Of a stretch of DNA of 14,278 bases, positions 1-6,650 are shown piece by piece. The first letter of the stretch is position 1. Each line of letters opens with the position of its first letter. The stretch comes from Patescibacteria group bacterium (GTDB taxonomy: Bacteria > Patescibacteria > Microgenomatia > Daviesbacterales > UBA10151): assembly GCA_023487645.1 (NCBI GenBank), contig JAMDBX010000058.1, forward strand, positions 1-14,278, read 5' to 3'. Below the pieces are notes generated by a model, which searched no databases, was not told the origin of the DNA, and saw only the letters and a program-made list of their open reading frames with translations. Both the position numbers and the translations under genes were made by a program.

Positions 1-14
1 AATATTTTAGAATA

Positions 15-60
15 TTAATGGACAGTTCACCTTCTCTCAACAGGAGGTCCTGTCCATTAA
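15..60. repeat. Perfect 11-bp inverted repeat forming a long hairpin
   Basis: Bases 15-25 (TTAATGGACAG) are exactly complementary to 50-60. Within the 24-nt interior, 29-35 can pair with 42-48 with one G-U pair, so the whole element folds as a two-part stem. It is followed by TTTTG at 61-65, so it could be a Rho-independent terminator for a gene left of the window. The U-tract is short, and a palindromic repeat or leader element is equally possible. No gene is visible in 1-194. Confidence 0.5.
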
Positions 61-139
61 TTTTGCCCATAAGCTACCCCTTAAATGCAAATTAGTTAAT
101 TTCCTGGAATAAGTGCAGGTGGGTCAGCTAATTGGCCCC

Positions 140-170
140 TTGACTAGCTATTATAAGTTGTGTCTACAAT
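140..170 (+). promoter_or_regulatory. Probable sigma70-type promoter for the first pilin (P1)
   Basis: TTGACT at 140-145 and TACAAT at 165-170 are separated by 19 bp, slightly long. The sequence after the -10 (AATGGATT at 168-175, then ATAA) is nearly repeated at the promoter of the second pilin (2154-2190), which supports this being a real regulatory region. The predicted transcript would start near 177, just before the ribosome binding site. Confidence 0.5.
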
Positions 171-180
171 GGATTATAAA

Positions 181-189
181 GGGGGTGAG
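181..189 (+). promoter_or_regulatory. Strong ribosome binding site fixing a TTG start
   Basis: GGGGGTGAG lies 5 nt before the TTG at 195. It matches the anti-Shine-Dalgarno well and decides the TTG start of the pilin, which would otherwise have no upstream ATG. Confidence 0.7.
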
Positions 190-194
190 AAAGT

Positions 195-755
195 TTGAAA
201 AAATCTGCTCAAGTTCTACATAAAGGATTTACACTTGTAGAACTTTTAGTTGTAATTGCAATTATTGCCATCTTGGCTGCAGTTGTGGTGCTTATCATTA
301 ATCCGCTTGAGTTAACCATGCGAGGTAGAGATGCGGCCCGGCTTTCCGATTTGATGAATTTACAAAATGCCATTAATGTGGCTTTACAGGAAGGCTCAGC
401 AGCAGCTCAACAGTCTCCTGCCTGTAATGATAATACTGCTACTGGTGTGACTTGTGGTCCTAACAGGACTTATCCATCAGGTGCTAACACAAGGCTGACT
501 AATGGTACGGGATGGGTACAAATTAATTTTGCCGGACAGTCAAATGTCACAGTGCCAACTTTGCCGGTTGATCCGACTAATAACGGCGCAGCCAGTACTG
601 AATATCACTACACTTATTGTGGTGATGGCGCAAAGTGGATAATTAAGGCGCGGTTAGAATCACAGCAACAAAGAGGCAAGATGTCGACTGATGGGGATAC
701 TGATAATAATTCGTACGCTGTCGGCTCTGATATGAGTTTGGTCTGTGCTTATTAA
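195..755 (+). CDS. Type IV pilin-like protein (prepilin, PulG/PilA-like)
   Basis: A 186-residue prepilin with a TTG start set by a strong Shine-Dalgarno sequence. The basic leader ends at Gly11. Prepilin peptidase should cleave G11|F12, leaving FTLVE with the invariant Glu at +5 (E16), followed by a hydrophobic helix to about residue 36. The polar continuation with RDAARLSDLMNLQNAI is typical of CPR pseudopilins. The C-terminal domain is Asn/Thr/Gly-rich with four cysteines, probably two disulfides. Its last codons overlap pilD by 11 bp, so the two are probably translationally coupled. A major-pilin role is plausible because it has its own promoter and sits next to its peptidase, but that is inference. 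Confidence 0.9.
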   Translation: MKKSAQVLHKGFTLVELLVVIAIIAILAAVVVLIINPLELTMRGRDAARLSDLMNLQNAINVALQEGSAAAQQSPACNDNTATGVTCGPNRTYPSGANTRLTNGTGWVQINFAGQSNVTVPTLPVDPTNNGAASTEYHYTYCGDGAKWIIKARLESQQQRGKMSTDGDTDNNSYAVGSDMSLVCAY

Positions 756-1692
756 TACTGTGGTTTGGTTTATTTTAGTAGGTTTTATTATAGGTACGAT
801 CCTGGGAAGCTTTTTAAAAGTATTAGCGGATCGAAGCCTTAATAATAAGTCATTTAGGGGAAGGTCATACTGTACGCGATGTAAACATACATTAGCTTGG
901 TATGACCTTCTTCCTGTTGTATCCTTTTTAATCCTCAAGGGCAGATGTCGGTATTGCAAAGATAAGATAAGTGTCGAGTATTTGACTATAGAAGTGGTGA
1001 TGGGGATTTTGGTGGGGTTTTTATTTTGGCAAAGCTTTAAAAATTTTCCGTTTCCAATCTCCGATTTTCAGTTTCAGCTAGCTTTAAGTGTCCAAAATTT
1101 TCAATTTTTAGTTTTTGGTTTGGAGCTGATATTTAAAACCTTTTTTATAACGGTTTTGACAGTTCTTTTCTTGACGGATTTAAAAAAGATGTTCATTCCC
1201 GACCGGGTAATTTTGCCCTCAATCATTATCGGGGTTGTTCTTAATTTAATAATCACAATAACAAAAATAGGTTTCCTTCATTACGCGCTATCTCAATCTG
1301 CAATAGGCCGGTTGTTGCTTCCTCCTAAAAGTGATTATTTTCAAAGACATGTATTAATGATAGCTGAGCCGTTTCTTTTATCTTTATTGATGGGTATTTT
1401 AATCGGCGGGTTCTTCTTAAGCCTGATTATTGTAACGCGCGGAAAAGGGATGGGCGGCGGCGATGTTAAGCTGGGAGCATTTATCGGAGTGATGCTGGGA
1501 TTCCCCCAGGCATTATTTGCTATGGTTTTGTCATTTTTAACAGGTGCCGTATTATCAGTAGGGTTAGTCCTTGTCGGTAAAAAGAGTTTTGGTCAGACTA
1601 TCCCTTTTGGTCCGTTCCTGGTTTTGGGAAGTTTGATAATGCTTTTCTGGGGACAGGAAATTGTGGAATGGTATTTGCATATAGGTAGATAA
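745..1692 (+). CDS. pilD: Prepilin peptidase (type IV leader peptidase, A24 family)
   Basis: Integral-membrane aspartic protease that removes prepilin leaders; the N-terminal domain is usually linked to N-methylation. A first TM segment (about 8-24) precedes a zinc-binding domain with C43xxC46 and C68xxC71. The catalytic aspartates are visible as T-D145-LKKMFIPD and GMGGG-D240-VK, both in the expected contexts. At 315 residues it is longer than many relatives, partly because residues 100-126 (FPFPISDFQFQ-like sequence) lie between two TM segments and are encoded by degenerate 7-bp repeats. The GTG at 745 overlaps the pilin stop by 11 bp; GTG at 760, just after that stop, is an equally possible start. 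The TAA stop (1690-1692) merges into the next repeat tract. Confidence 0.95.
   Translation: MLINTVVWFILVGFIIGTILGSFLKVLADRSLNNKSFRGRSYCTRCKHTLAWYDLLPVVSFLILKGRCRYCKDKISVEYLTIEVVMGILVGFLFWQSFKNFPFPISDFQFQLALSVQNFQFLVFGLELIFKTFFITVLTVLFLTDLKKMFIPDRVILPSIIIGVVLNLIITITKIGFLHYALSQSAIGRLLLPPKSDYFQRHVLMIAEPFLLSLLMGILIGGFFLSLIIVTRGKGMGGGDVKLGAFIGVMLGFPQALFAMVLSFLTGAVLSVGLVLVGKKSFGQTIPFGPFLVLGSLIMLFWGQEIVEWYLHIGR
1043..1124 (+). repeat. Degenerate heptamer repeat inside pilD
   Basis: Successive 7-bp words can be read at 1043-1077 (ATTTTCC, GTTTCCA, ATCTCCG, ATTTTCA, GTTTCAG) and again at 1097-1124 (ATTTTCA, ATTTTTA, GTTTTTG, GTTTGGA), separated by 19 bp that fit less well. The loose consensus RTTTTCA resembles the words of the tract right of the IVP gene (CTTTTGA/ATTTTGA). 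The reading frame stays open, giving Phe/Gln-rich peptide between TM segments of PilD. Confidence 0.6.
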
Positions 1693-1741
1693 GTCAAAAG
1701 TTAAAATTCAAAATGCAAAATTACAGTTCAAAATTTAAAAG
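1691..1741 (+). repeat. Left heptamer array of the IVP gene unit
   Basis: The sequence divides into 7-bp words AAGTCAA, AAGTTAA, AATTCAA, AATGCAA, then a 6-bp AATTAC, then AGTTCAA and AATTTAA. The pilD stop uses the first two bases, and the ATG of the four-helix-bundle gene (1713) lies inside the fourth word. The array is inverted relative to the tract at 2081-2128: GTTCAAAATT at 1726-1735 is complementary to 2121-2130. Confidence 0.75.
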
Positions 1742-2087
1742 TGATATAAAGACAAGATGCTATAAATTTAGCCTAGCTATGATTACGTTTATGGATACTT
1801 TACCGAATAAAAGAGCAGCATGGATAATAGCAGATCAACTTTTGCGTTCTGCTATGTCTATCGGTGCGAATCTTATTGAAGGTAGCGCTGCCAGTTCTAG
1901 ATTAGAATATAAAAAGTTTTATGAAACCGCTCTTAAAAGTGCTAATGAGACAAAATATTGGCTTAGTTTACTTAAAGATTCAGGAATAGCTAATATAAAA
2001 ACTGCGGATGAATTACTCGCTGAAGCAACTGAAATTGCCAATATGTTGGCAGCGGGTGTTTTAAAGTTAAAAGCTAAAAACTTTTGA
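1713..2087 (+). CDS. Four-helix-bundle protein, 23S rRNA IVP / S23 family (bAvd-like)
   Basis: A 124-residue protein recognised by the family signature QLLRSAMSIGANLIEG, then SRLEYKKFYETALKSANETKYWL, which is the conserved helix 2-3 core of the TIGR02436-type family. These proteins were first seen encoded in intervening sequences of 23S rRNA genes and are related in fold to the accessory protein Avd of diversity-generating retroelements. Free-standing copies have no established function. Here it lies between pilD and a pilin gene. There is no visible Shine-Dalgarno sequence, and the start codon, first residues, last residues and stop codon all lie in heptamer repeats. No reverse transcriptase or 23S rRNA is in the window. 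Whether the unit is mobile is inference from its inverted flanks. Confidence 0.9.
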   Translation: MQNYSSKFKSDIKTRCYKFSLAMITFMDTLPNKRAAWIIADQLLRSAMSIGANLIEGSAASSRLEYKKFYETALKSANETKYWLSLLKDSGIANIKTADELLAEATEIANMLAAGVLKLKAKNF

Positions 2088-2131
2088 CTTTTTACTTGCA
2101 CTTTTGACTTTTGATTTTTGAATTTTGAACT
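2064..2131 (+). repeat. Right heptamer array of the IVP gene unit (inverted)
   Basis: Two direct-orientation words (AAGTTAA, AAGCTAA at 2064-2077) code for the protein's C terminus. The phase then flips to CTTTTGA (2081), CTTTTTA, a 6-bp CTTGCA, CTTTTGA, CTTTTGA, TTTTTGA and ATTTTGA (ends 2128). ACTTTTGACTTTT occurs exactly twice (2080-2092 and 2100-2112). The stop codon of the IVP gene (TGA, 2085-2087) falls in the first inverted word. Read on the minus strand, the words AAGTCAA/AATTCAA match the left array. Confidence 0.75.
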
Positions 2132-2153
2132 ATTATTGAGGCTAAACTGGGTC

Positions 2154-2183
2154 TTGACAGACTTTTTTGGTTATGTGAATAAT
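2154..2183 (+). promoter_or_regulatory. Probable sigma70-type promoter for the second pilin (P2)
   Basis: TTGACA (2154-2159, perfect -35) is followed after 18 bp by AATAAT (2178-2183, one mismatch). The sequence AATGGATT-GTAA that follows repeats the arrangement seen at P1. The predicted transcription start, near 2190, leaves a leader of about 14 nt with no Shine-Dalgarno before the ATG at 2204. Confidence 0.6.
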
Positions 2184-2203
2184 GGATTGTAAGCAAAAAT
2201 TTA

Positions 2204-2647
2204 ATGAAAAAATATCTGCCCCAAACAATAAATAACCCTGAAGGTTTTACCTTAATTGAGTTACTTGTTGTGATCGCCATTATTGCTATTTTGTCTGTTG
2301 TCGGTATTGCCCTATTTACTTCTACCCAACAAAAAGCCCGAGATTCAAAAAGAATTCAAGATATTATCGCTATGTCTAAAGCCATGGAAGTTAACTATCA
2401 AAATAATGTTTATCCAACCACAGTTTCATCTACTTGGTTTTCTGATCAAACTGTACCTGTCGATCCAAGAGGTGCCTCAGCTTATGCAAGTTCTGGTCCT
2501 AGCGGAACTGGATCATTGAGCACTGCAGGTTATACTCTCTGTGCTACTCTAGAAACAAGCATTGGGAACGCAACGAGTACAACTGGTGCTAACTTAGGAA
2601 CAACTGGCGGTGCTAATGGTTTTTACTGTAGAAGAAACGCTCAATAA
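2204..2647 (+). CDS. Type IV pilin-like protein (PulG-like prepilin)
   Basis: A 147-residue prepilin with a 14-residue leader ending PEG14|F15TLIE19, so the cleavage site and Glu+5 are canonical. The helix LLVVIAIIAILSVVGIALF is followed by QQKARDSKRIQDIIAMSKAME, the usual amphipathic continuation. The short C-terminal domain is Ser/Thr/Gly-rich with two cysteines that could form the closing disulfide loop. It carries its own promoter and appears to be a single-gene transcript. It faces the TPR gene on the minus strand with only 4 bp between the two stop codons and no visible terminator. The promoter similarity to the 195-755 pilin suggests the two pilins are co-regulated or descend from a duplication. 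Confidence 0.9.
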   Translation: MKKYLPQTINNPEGFTLIELLVVIAIIAILSVVGIALFTSTQQKARDSKRIQDIIAMSKAMEVNYQNNVYPTTVSSTWFSDQTVPVDPRGASAYASSGPSGTGSLSTAGYTLCATLETSIGNATSTTGANLGTTGGANGFYCRRNAQ

Positions 2648-2651
2648 TTCT

Positions 2652-4550
2652 TCAACTGTTCTCTAAATTTTTTATTTCTTTCTGAATTTCCGGATTATTT
2701 AGATCTTTGTTGGCTCTTTTTAAGATCTCGATGGCTTTTTGAATCTCCCCTTTTTGCTTATAAGAACTGGCCAGTCCCAAATATACTTTTGGTTGGTTTG
2801 AATCAAGCTCTAATGATTTATTAAAGGCTTCGATAGCTTTGTCGTATTCTTTTTCGTTATAGTAAACACTTCCCAAATAAGACAAGATAGCCGGGTCATT
2901 CTTTTTAATATCCAGGGCAGATTGGTATTCCTTCCTTGCCAATTCATATTCTCCTTGTTTAATATAAACATCACCCAGATCAACATGAGCCAGATAATAT
3001 TTTGGACTAATATTTATTGCTTTTTGATACTGAGCTTTAGCATTTTCAAACTCGCCTTTTTGGGTATAGGTTAAACCAAGACTAATAATAATAGTAACAT
3101 CCGATGGATCCAAATCAGCGGCTTTTTTATAAAAACTGATTGCTTTGTCGTATTGGCCATCCCGACTATAATTTACACCCAAGGCAATATAAGAGCGCGG
3201 TTGATTTGGAGAAAGTTTCATGGCGGCCAGCCAAATGTTTTTTTCATCTCTCCAGTCCGCATTCCGTTTGATTGTTTGAAAAGTATAAAAAGCAGTTGTC
3301 AGCAGAAAGAATAGGATTAATGCAAGGGAAAAGCGCCGGTATATTAATCTTCTATTCTTTTCCAAAAATATAAAGCAATGATAAAGTAAGAATCCGATTA
3401 AAAAGACAAAGCCAAAAGATGGTATATACAAAAACCTTTCTGCGATCGTAGCGCCTTGCGGAATGATATTTGATACCGGTAGTAAGGTAATAATAATCCA
3501 GCAGACTCCAAAAAATACTAATGGATATTTTTTACAGATTTTATAGGCGATCAAAATAGCCAGCGCAGAGTAGATCACCGGAAAAATAAAAACAATATGA
3601 GTGGATAGATCAACTAAATAGCCGGTAGGACTTATTTTGTATAATAATTTCATGAAAGCGTCTAGTAATTTTATGGATAATTCCGGGCTGATGGTTAAGT
3701 TTACCGGCCAGGCAAGTAGTGAAAGATAATGGGCAATTGTTTCCGGGAAGCTAACCCGGGCCTGGTTAGCCGCTACTTGCCAGCCCACGCCTAAATAATC
3801 AGCTCTATTACCGATTCTTAAAACTACAAATCGGATTAGAGCGTAAATAACTGGCAATAAAATAAAATATTTGTAAGTATTAATTTTGGATAATAGCTTT
3901 TTTAGGGAAAAATTATTTGTACAGAAATCGTATAAAAGGATCATTAATGGTAATACTAAAGTCATTTCATAAGTAAAAATAGCTAAAAAACCGTAAATCA
4001 CCGAAGCCAGTAAATAGGTATTTTTCTTAATTTTTTCTTTGGTTGATTTTAAGTAAAGATAAAAAGAGAGAAAGAAAAAAAGAATTCCTACGGTATCCAT
4101 ACTGGCGGTAATATAAGTGACTGCTTCGGTGTGAATGGGGTGAGTGGCAAAAAGAACTGCCGTAAAAAAAGCGGGCAATCTTTTTTTAGTAATTAATTCG
4201 ACGATAAGGTAAATAACTAAAGCCGCTAGCGTATGTACAATGATTGCTTGAATATGATAACCAAGAGGATTTTGTCCCCAGATTGCATAACTGGCTAAAT
4301 AATACATACTCCTGAGAGGCCGATATATACCTCGGTGATTTAGGGGTAAATCACCTTCCAATAAAGCCGGAACGCTTAGATAAGCCGGCAAGCCTTCACT
4401 GTTTTTAATTTGTGGCCAGTCAATAAAAAAATCCCGGTCATCCCAGGCAAAACCATTAGGAAGAATATTTATATAGGCAATAATGGTTACCAGAACAATG
4501 ATTGCTAACTGGATTTTGCGGTTTTGCAGAAGTTTCTTAATTTTCACCAT
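2652..4550 (-). CDS. TMTC-like membrane glycosyltransferase with C-terminal TPR repeats
   Basis: A 632-residue protein with about ten or more TM segments in the first 420 residues, followed by roughly five tetratricopeptide repeats (about 455-620) with the usual A/G-Y-x-A pattern. The membrane part has features of GT-C/TMTC-type proteins: FAWD37D38 after the first TM, RPL at 77-79, H137PIHTEAV144 and an ERFLYIPS motif before the late TMs. In animals TMTC proteins are O-mannosyltransferases using dolichyl-phosphate mannose. By analogy this could transfer a sugar from a polyprenyl-phosphate donor to exported protein; acceptor and sugar are unknown. It is transcribed divergently from a second GT-C enzyme and lies inside the T4P locus, suggesting but not proving pilin glycosylation. 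The ATG at 4550 lacks a Shine-Dalgarno; GTG is the second codon. Confidence 0.85.
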   Translation of the reverse strand: MVKIKKLLQNRKIQLAIIVLVTIIAYINILPNGFAWDDRDFFIDWPQIKNSEGLPAYLSVPALLEGDLPLNHRGIYRPLRSMYYLASYAIWGQNPLGYHIQAIIVHTLAALVIYLIVELITKKRLPAFFTAVLFATHPIHTEAVTYITASMDTVGILFFFLSFYLYLKSTKEKIKKNTYLLASVIYGFLAIFTYEMTLVLPLMILLYDFCTNNFSLKKLLSKINTYKYFILLPVIYALIRFVVLRIGNRADYLGVGWQVAANQARVSFPETIAHYLSLLAWPVNLTISPELSIKLLDAFMKLLYKISPTGYLVDLSTHIVFIFPVIYSALAILIAYKICKKYPLVFFGVCWIIITLLPVSNIIPQGATIAERFLYIPSFGFVFLIGFLLYHCFIFLEKNRRLIYRRFSLALILFFLLTTAFYTFQTIKRNADWRDEKNIWLAAMKLSPNQPRSYIALGVNYSRDGQYDKAISFYKKAADLDPSDVTIIISLGLTYTQKGEFENAKAQYQKAINISPKYYLAHVDLGDVYIKQGEYELARKEYQSALDIKKNDPAILSYLGSVYYNEKEYDKAIEAFNKSLELDSNQPKVYLGLASSYKQKGEIQKAIEILKRANKDLNNPEIQKEIKNLENS

Positions 4551-4553
4551 ATG

Positions 4554-4582
4554 ATCATTGCAATTACAGGCTGATAAGTCAA
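4554..4582 (-). promoter_or_regulatory. Possible promoter of the TMTC-like gene
   Basis: On the minus strand TTGACT (plus 4577-4582) and AATGAT (plus 4554-4559) are 17 bp apart. The -10 ends only 3 nt before the ATG, so a transcript would begin at or inside the start codon (leaderless or starting at the GTG second codon). It overlaps the opposite promoter below. Confidence 0.35.
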
Positions 4583-4588
4583 TATGAT
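4558..4588 (+). promoter_or_regulatory. Possible promoter of the GT39-like gene
   Basis: TTGCAA (4558-4563) and TATGAT (4583-4588) are 19 bp apart, and the GTG start at 4600 follows 11 nt after the -10. The short divergent region also holds the perfect palindromes ATGATATCAT (4584-4593) and TGAAGCTTCA (4601-4610), possible operator half-sites. Confidence 0.35.
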
Positions 4589-4599
4589 ATCATTTTTTA

Positions 4600-6072
4600 G
4601 TGAAGCTTCACTTTATCCTTTTGTCCTTGCTTATTGCTATCTTTTTATTTCTTAATGTACCTCACTTATTAGATCTTTTTCCAGTTTGGCCGGATGAGTC
4701 TTCACTGGGAGACGTGGCTTTAGGTATTATAAGAAATGGTAAACCTACCACAGAGCTTTGGGGTAATTTAATATCAAGTGTTTCCCATGAAGTTTTTTGG
4801 TACCCACCGGTTTTTCTTTACCTACTATCTTTTTGGTTTAAGTTTTTTGGTTTTTCTATTGTTAATCAAAGATTGCTGTCAATTGTATTAGGTTGTGTTT
4901 TTCTTGATGTTTTCTTTATTTTTTCTAAACTTCTTATTAATAAAGAAGCGCCAAAAATATCTGAGATAAAATCCGCCTTTTTGGCATTTCTCGGATCTTT
5001 CTTGTTGATTATAGATCCAACTTTTTCCAAATCTGCCATAGTTAGTCGACCGGAAATGTTAATAATGATTCTGGTAGTAGGTGCGGCAGCGTTGGTTTTG
5101 AAAATGCTCGATTTAAAAAATATTCATTCAAAGCTGTTTTTGGTTGTTGGGGGGCTATTAGTTGGTATGGCACCCATGGTCCATTTTTTGGCTGGGGTGT
5201 TTGTATTAGCCTTGGTGTTTTTTCTAGCCCTCTCTGAAAGAAATTTTTTTAATAAAAAAAGTTTCTGGATTTTTGTCGCTTCAGCTGCTTTGCCGTCTTT
5301 GCTTTGGCTTTTGACAATCTTACCCAACTTGAGTGTTTTAAGCAGTCAGTTAAATTTAGAGGCTCAGGGTAGAAATATGACCCCTGGCTGGTTAAATATG
5401 TCATTTACTTCCCTGCCTTTGGTGTACAGGCTAAGTTTTTTAATCTACTTTATTATTACTCTGACTTTTTTCGTTCTCTCAGCGTTAACTAAAAGAGCAC
5501 ATTGGTTGCTTATTAGTTTGATGCTAGGAGCGGCTTGGATGTATGCCTTTTTTGGAAAAATTGAATGGTATTCGGTTTACATTACTCCGTTTGCCTACGC
5601 GGCGTTAATTTTGCTGCTAGTTTATTCAATTGGTAGCAAGAAAAAGCTTCTTATGCATGATTTGAGGGTTTCGGCGATATCAATCTCGGCAGTCTTGCTT
5701 ATTTTAGGAATAAATAATTATCTTTCAGTGGTTTCAAATAGTGCTGATAAATCTTATACTAACTTTGCAGAAAAGGTTAGGTCTATTGTGCCGGCAGGAA
5801 AAATAGTGTTTTTGTCCAGCATTCCCGATTTGTACTATGCATTCCGGTCTGATGGAGATTACAAGCTGTATGAGTTTCCTCAGGTAAAAACTAACCAGGA
5901 TGATTTTAAAGGTTTATTAGATTATTTGGATTATGTAGTAATTAATGCGCCACTTTCCAATGCGTTTATTGGATCAATGCTCGATAATTATTTGCAGGAG
6001 AATGTAATTAACGTAATAAAAGTTGATGACGGCGGTTATAAAGTATTGATATATGAGCTTAAACACAAGTGA
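4600..6072 (+). CDS. Glycosyltransferase family 39-like (PMT/ArnT-type) membrane protein
   Basis: A 490-residue polytopic membrane protein with about ten TM segments and a short C-terminal extracytoplasmic domain (about 385-490). The first loop carries WPD32E33SS, matching the acidic pair of GT-C/GT39 enzymes. It is followed by FWYPPVFLYLLSFWFKFFG, a pattern typical of PMT_2-type proteins just before the third TM. Such enzymes transfer sugars from polyprenyl-phosphate donors to lipid or protein acceptors outside the membrane. The GTG start has no Shine-Dalgarno and lies 49 bp from the divergent TMTC-like gene. With two GT-C enzymes back to back in a pilus locus, modification of pilins or other exported proteins is a reasonable but unproven role. 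Confidence 0.8.
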   Translation: MKLHFILLSLLIAIFLFLNVPHLLDLFPVWPDESSLGDVALGIIRNGKPTTELWGNLISSVSHEVFWYPPVFLYLLSFWFKFFGFSIVNQRLLSIVLGCVFLDVFFIFSKLLINKEAPKISEIKSAFLAFLGSFLLIIDPTFSKSAIVSRPEMLIMILVVGAAALVLKMLDLKNIHSKLFLVVGGLLVGMAPMVHFLAGVFVLALVFFLALSERNFFNKKSFWIFVASAALPSLLWLLTILPNLSVLSSQLNLEAQGRNMTPGWLNMSFTSLPLVYRLSFLIYFIITLTFFVLSALTKRAHWLLISLMLGAAWMYAFFGKIEWYSVYITPFAYAALILLLVYSIGSKKKLLMHDLRVSAISISAVLLILGINNYLSVVSNSADKSYTNFAEKVRSIVPAGKIVFLSSIPDLYYAFRSDGDYKLYEFPQVKTNQDDFKGLLDYLDYVVINAPLSNAFIGSMLDNYLQENVINVIKVDDGGYKVLIYELKHK

Positions 6073-6088
6073 AGTACTTACAGGTAGC

Positions 6089-6118
6089 TTGATCTTTCAA
6101 TTACTTTTTCACTAAAAT
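6089..6118 (+). promoter_or_regulatory. Possible promoter of the minor-pilin operon (P3)
   Basis: TTGATC (6089-6094) and TAAAAT (6113-6118) are 18 bp apart. The ATG at 6126 begins 7 nt after the -10, so a transcript would start at or just before the start codon. No Shine-Dalgarno is present, consistent with a leaderless message. Confidence 0.45.
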
Positions 6119-6125
6119 AAAACTA

Positions 6126-6614
6126 ATGCCCAAAAAGAATGGTTTTACAAACAACGGATTCACTTTAATTGAACTGATGGTTAGTATGTCAATAATAGCC
6201 ATACTTTCGGCAATTGGTTTGATTGTTTACTCTACTGCCATCAAGCAAGGCCAGGATGCAAGAAGACAGTCAGACTTAAGATCAATACAATCAGCCTTGG
6301 AGCAATACTATTCAGACCAGGGTTATTATCCAGCAGCAGGTACTAGCTGCACCAATGGTGCTTTTAAGTTCGGCTGTGCTTTAAAAGATCCGACCGGCAA
6401 AAAAACCTACCTTAACACCATTCCGACTGACCCAACCGGCAGTCCGGAGTATTCCTATACTGCTTTACCTATTAGTCCTGCAATCTGTGATAATTCAGCT
6501 GTAAATGGCAACTGCAATAATTATTCTCTTTGCGCCAAATTAGCGAATACTTCTTCTGTAGTCGGCAGTTGCGAAGCCGGTGGCTCATATAATTTTACAG
6601 TCGGTCCTCCTTAG
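6126..6614 (+). CDS. Type IV pilin-like protein (PulG-like prepilin)
   Basis: A 162-residue prepilin. Cleavage is expected at NNG11|F12TLIE16 with Glu at +5; an earlier NG|FT at residues 5-8 lacks a Glu at +5 and is a decoy. The helix is followed by QGQDARRQSDLRSIQSALEQYYSDQGYYP, a very typical CPR pseudopilin segment with the YYSDxGxYP turn. Six cysteines (about residues 76-150) suggest disulfide loops. It is the first gene of the run of eight pilin-like genes and is 2 bp from the next start. The missing Shine-Dalgarno and the nearby -10 suggest leaderless translation. Confidence 0.9.
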   Translation: MPKKNGFTNNGFTLIELMVSMSIIAILSAIGLIVYSTAIKQGQDARRQSDLRSIQSALEQYYSDQGYYPAAGTSCTNGAFKFGCALKDPTGKKTYLNTIPTDPTGSPEYSYTALPISPAICDNSAVNGNCNNYSLCAKLANTSSVVGSCEAGGSYNFTVGPP

Positions 6615-6615
6615 G

Positions 6616-6650
6616 AATGTACAATGAAAAATATACAATGTACAATGAAA
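6616..6650 (+). repeat. Heptamer array supplying several ATG codons
   Basis: Five consecutive 7-bp words are AATGTAC, AATGAAA, AATATAC, AATGTAC and AATGAAA, so words 4-5 repeat words 1-2 exactly 21 bp later. ATGs occur at 6617 and 6638 (in frame with the GspH-like gene) and at 6624 and 6645 (the +1 frame). Confidence 0.75.

Noticed and set aside
1675..1707. Possible promoter of the IVP gene (TTGCAT and TAAAAT)
   Set aside because: The spacing is 21 bp and the -10 lies inside A/T-rich repeat words, so such matches are expected.
1691..2131. Diversity-generating retroelement, because IVP proteins resemble Avd
   Set aside because: No reverse transcriptase, template repeat or variable repeat pair is visible in the window.
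6616..6650. CRISPR array
   Set aside because: The words are 7 bp without spacers, and no cas gene is present; the same applies to the tracts at 9854 and 12237.
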